Below are positions 54,540-60,908 of a stretch of DNA of 60,908 nucleotides, one piece after another. The DNA lies in NCBI GenBank assembly GCA_027062285.1, contig JAMOTL010000007.1, positions 1-60,908 of the forward strand, read 5' to 3'. Made by a program: the position numbers and the translations under genes. Numbering within the stretch: the stretch's first letter is position 1; each line of letters starts with the position of its first letter. Source of the DNA: Nautiliaceae bacterium. GTDB lineage: Bacteria; Campylobacterota; Campylobacteria; Campylobacterales; Nautiliaceae. The notes under the pieces were generated by a model. It ran no database searches and had not been told where the DNA came from. It saw nothing but the letters and a program-made list of their open reading frames with translations.

Positions 54540-55203
54540 GAGAAAATCTCTTGGAGGCGATAAAAAGTTTAATATTAAATCATTTCCAAAGTTAAATCCT
54601 TTTAGAGATGAAGCGATAAAAAAATATGAAGAATTTTTACAAAAAACGGATGATGTAAAAAACTTCGGAGATGATAAAACACCCGTAAAAACCCGCCCCT
54701 CAAAAGAAGCTATTTTAAGATACACGGGAGTTGCTTTTGAGTATCTTGATTATCCTTCCTTGTCAGACAAAGCAAAAGAATACTTAAATGAAAACCTGAT
54801 AATTTTTTCAAATCTTTTCGGAATTATAAAACCGCTTGATTTAATACCTCATTATACGTTAAAACAGGGAGCAAAACCCGGATTTGATATTTATAAATTT
54901 TACAAAGATAAAATAACGGAAATTTTAGATAAATACGATGAAGAGTACCTTGATTTAAGAGCAAAATTTTATGAAAAAATATATAAACCAAAAAAAGCCG
55001 TAACTTTTAAATTTATAAAAAATAATAAAGTTGTAAGCCACTTCGCAAAAGCATACAGAGGTACTTTAACACGACACATAGCCCTAAATAGACCAAAAAA
55101 TCTTGATGAAGTCTTAAAAATAGAATTCCCTGGTATTGAAATTAAAGAAATTCAAGAGAAAAAAGGAATAAAAGAGATTGTTTGTGAAATTATCGAAAAT
55201 TAA
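54514..55203 (+). CDS. yaaA: Peroxide-stress protein YaaA family
   Basis: A 229-aa DUF328/UPF0246 protein. The N-terminal ILLAPSERK segment and the C-terminal VVSHFAKAYRGTLTR block match YaaA, which limits iron-dependent oxidative damage in E. coli and has a DNA-binding fold. The ribosome site AAAGGAG lies in the end of aguA. It converges on cheB with a 14-base overlap. A role in oxidative stress would fit this microaerophile. Confidence 0.88.
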   Translation: MKILLAPSERKSLGGDKKFNIKSFPKLNPFRDEAIKKYEEFLQKTDDVKNFGDDKTPVKTRPSKEAILRYTGVAFEYLDYPSLSDKAKEYLNENLIIFSNLFGIIKPLDLIPHYTLKQGAKPGFDIYKFYKDKITEILDKYDEEYLDLRAKFYEKIYKPKKAVTFKFIKNNKVVSHFAKAYRGTLTRHIALNRPKNLDEVLKIEFPGIEIKEIQEKKGIKEIVCEIIEN

Positions 55204-56059
55204 TTATTTCTTTTAAAATCTCTTCAAAAGGAAGAATTTTCACAGCCGCTCCAAGCTCCTTTGCCGCTTTTGGCATTCCATAAACAGCAGCACTTTCCTC
55301 GCTCTCAGCCAGGGTATAAGCCCCGGCCTCTTTTAAAGCTTTCATCCCCTCCGCCCCATCATCTCCTATACCGGTTAATAATACGGCCATTATTTTTTTA
55401 GGGTTCATAACTTCAAGAGCTGAAAAAAACATCTCATCCACACTCGGTACAAAAAATCTATTTTTAGCATTCGGCACTAATTTACAATAAACTTCTTCTT
55501 TTTTTCTAAAATGCAAATGCCATCCACCTTTTGCTATAATAAAAAATCCAGGTATCACCGGTTGTGAATTATCTGCCTCAACTACCCTTAATTTACTCAC
55601 ACTATCTAACCGAGCGGCAAATTTAGCCGTAAAATTAGCAGGCATATGCTGAACTACGCATACTGGATTTGGATAATCCTGAGGAAGAGACCTTGCTATT
55701 TTTTCTATAAGCCCGGGACCTCCGGTAGAAGAACCTATAAGAACATATTTATAATCCTCAATAGTAAAATCAAGCTTAACTTTTTTAACACTTTTTATTC
55801 CAAATCTTTCATTGATAATTTCCAAAAGTCTGTTTTTAAATTCATCTGATATAAAATCAGGTTTTGGCAAATCTTTGCCTATTTTTATAACATTCCCTTT
55901 TACATCAAATCCTTCATCTACAATAATTAAATCATATTTTTTTTTGTCAAAATCGCTATTTTTAAAAGTTTCCGGTTTAAATTTTTCGCTAAGAAATTTT
56001 TTTAGAGTAAGCCTTGTAACAGCCGAATCACTTACTATTGCTATTTTTTTTATAAACAA
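55190..56059 (-). CDS. cheB: Chemoreceptor methylesterase CheB with a reduced receiver domain
   Basis: A 289-aa protein. The C-terminal methylesterase is intact: the catalytic serine in GSSTGGPG, the His in VQHMPANF and the Asp in GIGDDGAEGM. The N-terminal receiver is only about 85 residues and keeps a possible phosphoacceptor in LIIVDEG. It lacks the usual double acidic start (SDS instead of DD) and the late conserved Lys, so control by CheA is doubtful. The likely start is TTG at 56059 behind GGAGAGAG; a further TTG lies at 56071. It overlaps cheR by about 32 bases. Confidence 0.9.
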   Translation of the reverse strand: MFIKKIAIVSDSAVTRLTLKKFLSEKFKPETFKNSDFDKKKYDLIIVDEGFDVKGNVIKIGKDLPKPDFISDEFKNRLLEIINERFGIKSVKKVKLDFTIEDYKYVLIGSSTGGPGLIEKIARSLPQDYPNPVCVVQHMPANFTAKFAARLDSVSKLRVVEADNSQPVIPGFFIIAKGGWHLHFRKKEEVYCKLVPNAKNRFFVPSVDEMFFSALEVMNPKKIMAVLLTGIGDDGAEGMKALKEAGAYTLAESEESAAVYGMPKAAKELGAAVKILPFEEILKEIINFR

Positions 56060-56864
56060 AACTCTCTCCAATCTTTAGACTCTCAAAAAGTTTTACATCA
56101 CTCGGAATTCTTTCAGCATGTCCCAAAAACAAATATCCTTCATCTTTTAAAATAGAATAAAAAATAGCTAAAGTTTCCCTTTTAGATTTTTCATCAAAAT
56201 AAATAAGCATATTTCTGCTAAATATCACATCAAATACTCCAAGCTTTTTCATAGCATATTTATCTAAAATATTTATCACTTTAAAATTAACAACTTTTTT
56301 TAAAAAATCTTTAATTCTATAATTTCCCTTTTCTTCTACAAAATATTTTTTTATAAGCTCAGGAGGTAGTTTATGTACGCTCCTTGCAGAATAGATACCT
56401 TCTTTAGCTTTTTTTATCACATTAGAATCTATATCTATTCCAAGAAGTAAAAAGTCTCTTTTTTTAATTAGATTTCCTTCTTCAATCAGTAAAATAGCTA
56501 TGGAATAAAGCTCTTCTCCCGTAGAAACAGGAGCACATAAAATAGAAATTACTTCATTTCTGGGTCTTATTTTGTCAAGCGTTGGTAAAACATATTTTAT
56601 TAAAGTATCGAACTGATGTTTTTCTCTAAAAAAATATGTTTCATTTACTGTAAAAACATTTATAAATTCTTGTTTCAAGATAGAATTTTTTTTAAGTATT
56701 AAATCTTTAAAAAATTTATTAAAATCATTATAATCGAATCTTTCTAAAAGTTTTATTATTTTTCTTTCATAAATATTCCTAAGTTTATTATCTTCAACAT
56801 AAATTCCTATTTCATCATTAAGATAATTTCTGAGTTTTTTTAATTTAAACGCATCAATTTCCAC
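56028..56864 (-). CDS. cheR: Chemoreceptor methyltransferase CheR
   Basis: A SAM-dependent methyltransferase of 278 aa that modifies glutamates on chemoreceptors. It has an N-terminal helical domain, the NETYFFREKHQFD segment, SAM-binding ILCAPVSTGEELYSIAILL, and DVIFSRNMLIYFDEKSK. It forms an adaptation pair with the downstream cheB. The C-terminal pentapeptide-binding insertion typical of E. coli CheR is not obvious. Confidence 0.93.
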   Translation of the reverse strand: MEIDAFKLKKLRNYLNDEIGIYVEDNKLRNIYERKIIKLLERFDYNDFNKFFKDLILKKNSILKQEFINVFTVNETYFFREKHQFDTLIKYVLPTLDKIRPRNEVISILCAPVSTGEELYSIAILLIEEGNLIKKRDFLLLGIDIDSNVIKKAKEGIYSARSVHKLPPELIKKYFVEEKGNYRIKDFLKKVVNFKVINILDKYAMKKLGVFDVIFSRNMLIYFDEKSKRETLAIFYSILKDEGYLFLGHAERIPSDVKLFESLKIGESFVYKKNSNSK

Positions 56865-56865
56865 T

Positions 56866-57360
56866 TTATACCTCTTTTTTTAATTTTTTAGCATATTCTT
56901 CATCAAAAATTTCAAAAAATTCCATCGCCTTTTTTTTAATACCAATATCTTCGTTTTTAATTTTCTCTTTTAACCACTCACTGATATCCGGAATATATTT
57001 AAAAATATCTATCGCATCTTCTTTAAAACCGCTTTCATAAATTTTTTTGGCAAATTCCATATTTTTACAAGATTTAATATAGTTTTTTACTACGGAATAT
57101 CTAGAAAGAAGATGAATTAAAACATCTAAATCCTCTTCTCTTTTCAAACAAGGCAAATTAAAAAAAACATATTCTACTATTCTTTCATCGGGCAATTGTT
57201 TTAAAATATTTTTTAATAAAAAATAATACTCCTTATGATTTATCATATAATCAATAGCCTCAAACGTATCTTTTGAATAAGAGAAATCTTCAATAAACTT
57301 CCTTGCCTCATCAAATTCTTTAAAACGGTAAAAATTTTTTTCTTCAAATTTTTTAAACAT
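56866..57360 (-). CDS. Helical-repeat protein of the chemosensory operon
   Basis: An unrecognised 164-aa all-helical protein with a HEAT-like pattern (EEDLDVLIHLLSRYSVVKNYI, EDAIDIFKYIPDISEWL). It has no membrane helix or signal peptide. It fits between the triple-CheW gene and cheR with gaps of 0-1 base, so it is made together with them. A scaffold role in the array is the simplest guess. Confidence 0.65.
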   Translation of the reverse strand: MFKKFEEKNFYRFKEFDEARKFIEDFSYSKDTFEAIDYMINHKEYYFLLKNILKQLPDERIVEYVFFNLPCLKREEDLDVLIHLLSRYSVVKNYIKSCKNMEFAKKIYESGFKEDAIDIFKYIPDISEWLKEKIKNEDIGIKKKAMEFFEIFDEEYAKKLKKEV

Positions 57361-58575
57361 TTACAAACCTTTTGGCCAATGTAAATTAAAAAGAGGAATC
57401 ATTTCCTCATTATAAATAACCACTCCGCCAATATAAGTATCGTTTTGAGAATAAATGATTTTTTCTTTTTCTACATAAATTAGATCTTTTATTCCACTTA
57501 TTAATAAAGCTTTTAATACTCCGTCTTTAAGAACTATAATTTTTGTGTCTTCCGAAATTTCTATTTTTTTTCCAAGAACTTTTTCTAAAGACAAGATAAA
57601 AGTAGCTCCTTCTTTTGTTGTCAAAATTCCTTTTACGTGAGGATTTTCGTTAGTAAAATTAAAATAAGTTTCATCAAAGTCCACAATCTCTAGAATATTA
57701 CTCATTTTTACCGCAAATTTTTCACCTGCTATATCAAGAACTAAAATTTCTACAACATCAGAAAATATCTTTTTTTGTTTTTTTGGTATAACAACCCCAT
57801 ATTTTTCTAATTTCATTTCCAAATATTCATTGTTAAAAACTTTAACTTCTTTATTATTGTAAATAAAATATCTATCAAGCATACCTGAGCCGCTTACTAT
57901 TTCGTTTTCTTCAATAAGAGCTATATCTATAATTTCATCCACTATAATTCCAAGAATTTTATCTTTTTCTATAATTAAAATATTTTTTAAAGAACATTCT
58001 TTATAAATTTTACTAAAAGGCAAAAGAGTAATTACAGCATCATTTAATAAAAAAACATCTTGACCTGTATATTCTTCTACTTTTCTTAAAATTTTAGTAT
58101 CTATTCCCAAAACTTCATCTTTACATTTAAATAACAAAAAACTTTCTTTTTTTTCAAGAATTTTATTTTTTTCTCTATTAAAAATATTTTTAAAAGTAGG
58201 AATTTCTATATTATTTAAAAACTCTAAATTTAAATTCCCTATAATTTCTCCGTTTTCTTCAAAAACTTCAATCAAAAAATTTTCTTTTTTCTCAAGATCA
58301 TCAATTTTAATTATTTCATCAATCAAAATAGCATAATCGTTATCTTCATAAACCATCGCAACAGCAGTGCTTGAATCTTCTTCCTCTATACCCCAAGCCT
58401 TTTTTAAAGAAATCAATGGATATACATAATTATTATATCTTACTATCCCCACTACAAACGGTGGTAAAGAAGGCAAGCGTAAGACATCTTCCACATCAAA
58501 AAAATGTTTAATTTTATCCATTTCAACGGCAAAATATTTATTAGCGACTCTAAATTTCAGAGCAGGTATTTTCAT
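57361..58575 (-). CDS. Triple CheW-domain coupling protein
   Basis: A 404-aa protein with three consecutive CheW-like domains at about 1-135, 140-265 and 270-404. Each has the beta-barrel pattern: LKFRVANKYFAVEMDKI with VVGIVRYNNYVYPLISL in the first, the diverged FLLFKCKDEVLGIDT in the second, and VLDIAGEKFAVKMSNI with GILTTKEGATFILSL in the third. CheW links receptors to the kinase CheA. A protein with three domains could bridge several receptor tips. It overlaps the receptor gene by 4 bases. Confidence 0.85.
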   Translation of the reverse strand: MKIPALKFRVANKYFAVEMDKIKHFFDVEDVLRLPSLPPFVVGIVRYNNYVYPLISLKKAWGIEEEDSSTAVAMVYEDNDYAILIDEIIKIDDLEKKENFLIEVFEENGEIIGNLNLEFLNNIEIPTFKNIFNREKNKILEKKESFLLFKCKDEVLGIDTKILRKVEEYTGQDVFLLNDAVITLLPFSKIYKECSLKNILIIEKDKILGIIVDEIIDIALIEENEIVSGSGMLDRYFIYNNKEVKVFNNEYLEMKLEKYGVVIPKKQKKIFSDVVEILVLDIAGEKFAVKMSNILEIVDFDETYFNFTNENPHVKGILTTKEGATFILSLEKVLGKKIEISEDTKIIVLKDGVLKALLISGIKDLIYVEKEKIIYSQNDTYIGGVVIYNEEMIPLFNLHWPKGL

Positions 58576-60458
58576 TGGTCATTCTTTACTAAATTTAATG
58601 ATATATTTCTTAATTGATTGGCATAAGCTTTCATTTCTTTAGAAATATTGAGAATAATACGAGCGGCTTCTTTCGATTCGCTGGCATTTTTTTTTGAAAT
58701 TTCTGCCGCTTCTTTTGTTTGCTTAGAAGCAAGTTCTATCTGCTCAAGTGCTACTTTCATTTCTTCTATGGATTTTTTTAACATTTCAACTTTTGAAATT
58801 ACACCTTTTAACGTTTTTAAATTAATATTAAATTCATTATTCATTTCTTTAATTTTATTTCTCTCATTTTCAAGCGTAAGAATAATATTATTAACTTCTA
58901 CTAAAATTTTATCATTCTCTTCATTAACCTTATCAATTATATCAATTACTTTGTCAAGATTTTCTTCCGAAGAATCAGCTAAATTCCTAATATCATGACT
59001 AACTTCGCTAAAACCTCTACCTTCTTCTCCTATTCTTACAGCTTCTACCGCACCGTTTATTGAAAGAGCTCCTATTTGCACTATAGCTAATTCTATTTTT
59101 CGGATGGCATTGTTTAATTTTTTTATTTTAGACTTAACGGTTGTTATATTTTCCTTTTCTTTTTTAGAAGATTCAATATTCGCCTCTGTTTCTTTTTCCA
59201 TATTTGTCAAATATTTAGATATTTCTTCGAACTTTTTATTTATATTAAAAAAATTATCGAAAATTTTTACTATATTATCAGTAGAGTTTTTAATAAATTC
59301 AACTGAATTATTTACTATAGAATATGATTTTTGAGCATCATTTTTTGATATCTCAGCAGCTTCTTCTATTTGGGAAAGAGCTTCAACCACTTCATTCATA
59401 GATTCTTCAAGTTGATTGATAGAATATCCCACCTCCTCGCTTGCCGTGGCAAGTTCCGTTTCATAATTTTCTTTTTTAGAATAGATAATCTGATTTAAAA
59501 TCTCAGCTGCTTTGTTAACTTCATTAAAAGCATTTACCTGAGCAGCTATTGTATTTGTAACTTCACTAACAGCACTAGCACTTTCTTCCGCCGCAGCCGC
59601 TATCGTTTCACTTGCTTGATGAAGATCTTCAATTTCTTCTACTACTTTTTTAATATCAGCTATTACAAGTTCTGAAAGATAAACTATTTCATCAATAGTT
59701 TTACCTATTTCTTTCATATCAGTAGCAAGTTTTAATGCTTCATCAGCTAATTGTTCAATATTTTCTTTTACTACTTTAATATTCTGATTAGAATGCTTTA
59801 TATTTTCTTGAATATCGTTTACAATTGATTTAATTTTATCAGCATAAGCACTTGATTTTTTAGCCATAGTTCTTATTTCACTAGCCATTACGGTAAAACC
59901 TCTTCCTCCATTTCCTGCTCTTGCAGCCTCTATAGCAGCATTTAAAGCTAATAATCCTGTCTTCTTACCAAGTTTAGTAATAAGTTCAATAGCATCGTTA
60001 ATCTGTTCACTGGATTTTAATAAATTCTCAGATTTATTAGCTATATCTTGAGCATTTAAAGAAGTATGTTTTAAACTTTCACTCGCTTCAATAAAAGAAT
60101 CAATAGCATTTAAAAGAGTGGATTTAAAAGATAAAATAATTTCTACTGTAGTATTTACTTCTGCTTCTAAAAATTTAGAATTTTGTTTAATTTCCGTTAC
60201 CGCGCTTAACGTCTCTTCACTAGCACCGGCACTCTCTTCTGCTGCTGCGGCTATTTGTTCCATAGTTCCCTTAAGTTCCTCAATAGCACTTAAACCCTCA
60301 CTGGATTTAGAAAAAAGAATTTCAGATAATTCTTCTACAGAATTTATTATATCTATATCAACACCATCATTTTTATCTTCATTTTTATAATTTATATTAT
60401 TATTTTCGTTTTCATTTATATTTATGTTATTATTTTCTTCAAATGCCACAAAACCCAT
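58572..60458 (-). CDS. Soluble methyl-accepting chemotaxis protein with two signalling tips
   Basis: A 628-aa receptor without membrane helices or a recognisable ligand domain. After an asparagine-rich N-terminus (about 1-35) comes a signalling hairpin whose tip is NAAIEAARAGNGGRGFTVMASEIR (about 172-196). AAAAEESASAVSEV follows, and then a second, diverged hairpin with tip GAVEAVRIGEEGRGFSEVSHDIR (about 469-491). The ATG at 60458 has AAGGA 6 bases upstream. It would sense a cytosolic signal with the triple-CheW, CheR and CheB proteins. Confidence 0.87.
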   Translation of the reverse strand: MGFVAFEENNNININENENNNINYKNEDKNDGVDIDIINSVEELSEILFSKSSEGLSAIEELKGTMEQIAAAAEESAGASEETLSAVTEIKQNSKFLEAEVNTTVEIILSFKSTLLNAIDSFIEASESLKHTSLNAQDIANKSENLLKSSEQINDAIELITKLGKKTGLLALNAAIEAARAGNGGRGFTVMASEIRTMAKKSSAYADKIKSIVNDIQENIKHSNQNIKVVKENIEQLADEALKLATDMKEIGKTIDEIVYLSELVIADIKKVVEEIEDLHQASETIAAAAEESASAVSEVTNTIAAQVNAFNEVNKAAEILNQIIYSKKENYETELATASEEVGYSINQLEESMNEVVEALSQIEEAAEISKNDAQKSYSIVNNSVEFIKNSTDNIVKIFDNFFNINKKFEEISKYLTNMEKETEANIESSKKEKENITTVKSKIKKLNNAIRKIELAIVQIGALSINGAVEAVRIGEEGRGFSEVSHDIRNLADSSEENLDKVIDIIDKVNEENDKILVEVNNIILTLENERNKIKEMNNEFNINLKTLKGVISKVEMLKKSIEEMKVALEQIELASKQTKEAAEISKKNASESKEAARIILNISKEMKAYANQLRNISLNLVKNDQ

Positions 60459-60908
60459 TATCATTCCTTATATTAGTTTTAGTATATAAAAAATCGTAAA
60501 ATTTTAAATTTAATTAAGTCTATTTCTTCTTTATAAGGAAATTTTATTATTCTTATAACACAAAGTTATAATTTGATAACTCAACTATTAAATACTTTAT
60601 CTAACCAAAAATAAATATTATAATAAAATCAGAAAATTTATCACTAAATAAAAATAAGAAGCAACAATAAAATTAATATCAGGAAAATTATCAAAGAAAA
60701 CAAACATTTAAAATATAAGTAAAATAATTAAACTAAGTGAAATAAAAAAGTTTATAAAAAATAAATTTAGAATAAAAAGTGCCTCCAATAATGAACGCGA
60801 ATAAACGGAATATATAAGAGAAGATAAAAACATACAATAAGCCGGGAATAAAAAGACAATATAAGAACGAATAAGATTTAAGATAAAAAGAATTATTTTA
60901 GATATAGA
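60459..60908. other. AT-rich non-coding region upstream of the receptor gene
   Basis: About 450 bases hold no open frame of credible size on either strand. The plus strand is strongly purine-biased, and short words such as GAATAAAAAG (60770-60779 and 60846-60855) recur. The promoter of the chemosensory operon must lie here. No tRNA, CRISPR, rRNA or IS feature is visible. Confidence 0.6.

Noticed and set aside
60620-60710. Small minus-strand frame of about 28 codons starting MFVFFDNF
   Set aside because: No ribosome site, strongly AT-biased low-complexity sequence, and several equal alternatives in other frames.

Overview
This is AT-rich, tightly packed chromosomal DNA, almost certainly from a Campylobacterota (formerly Epsilonproteobacteria) species. 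An anaerobic or microaerophilic, possibly thermophilic lineage such as Nautiliales would fit. The indicators are carboxynorspermidine decarboxylase (nspC), the futalosine-pathway enzyme MqnA, LPP20-family lipoproteins, a short BioB, superoxide reductase next to cytochrome bd oxidase, a DUF4492 protein in front of cydA, and -10 boxes of the form TTTGATATAAT, mostly without a clear -35. The genus cannot be fixed from the sequence alone. No insertion sequence, prophage or CRISPR array was seen.

Layout. (1) 0-7.4 kb, leftward: topA, a phosphodiesterase, bioB, a cation/proton antiporter and gltX form a tightly overlapping operon ending in an intrinsic terminator; nspC lies upstream of it. (2) 7.4-9.7 kb: two LPP20-type lipoproteins and an MltC-like lytic transglycosylase form an envelope module. 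(3) 9.7-15.2 kb: molybdopterin genes moeA, moaE and moaD, then mqnA facing aroC, then rnc, an HDOD protein and rnhA. (4) 15.3-20.8 kb: superoxide reductase, the cytochrome bd operon with two extra small membrane proteins, and pckA. (5) 22.0-22.4 kb: a tRNA cluster (Gly, Cys, Leu, Ser), followed by a membrane diguanylate cyclase that looks leaderless, and a heavily damaged FAD-oxidoreductase pseudogene. (6) 24.8-31.7 kb: gph, a hydrolase, thiG, and livM/livH/livJ with a double-degenerate ODP-GGDEF protein between livJ and livH. (7) 31.8-36.8 kb: serS, a TPR protein, a Bax-inhibitor-1 homologue, a stand-alone ThiE-type N-terminal domain and a hemerythrin-like protein.

(8) 36.9-44.2 kb is the most accessory-looking part. 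Directly after a tRNA-Ala gene lies a three-gene leftward cassette: an uncharacterised DPDNG-motif protein, a DUF429-type RNase H-fold protein and an unknown 175-residue protein. It is divergent from a WYL-domain regulator that overlaps an ABC exporter gene. A T4 Rnl1-like RNA ligase and a cNMP-binding-like/coiled-coil gene pair follow. WYL regulators often control phage-defence loci, so this is the best candidate for an undescribed system, although its function is only inferred.

(9) 44.3-55.2 kb: ilvD, leuC, an AMMECR1 protein, a PAS-GGDEF-EAL protein, an FlhB C-terminal homologue, thpR, a periplasmic rhodanese, agmatine deiminase and yaaA. (10) 55.2-60.5 kb: an unusual leftward chemosensory operon encoding a soluble receptor with two MCP signalling tips, a triple-CheW protein, a helical-repeat protein, CheR and CheB. 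No CheA or CheY is present in the window. The last 450 bases hold no recognisable gene.
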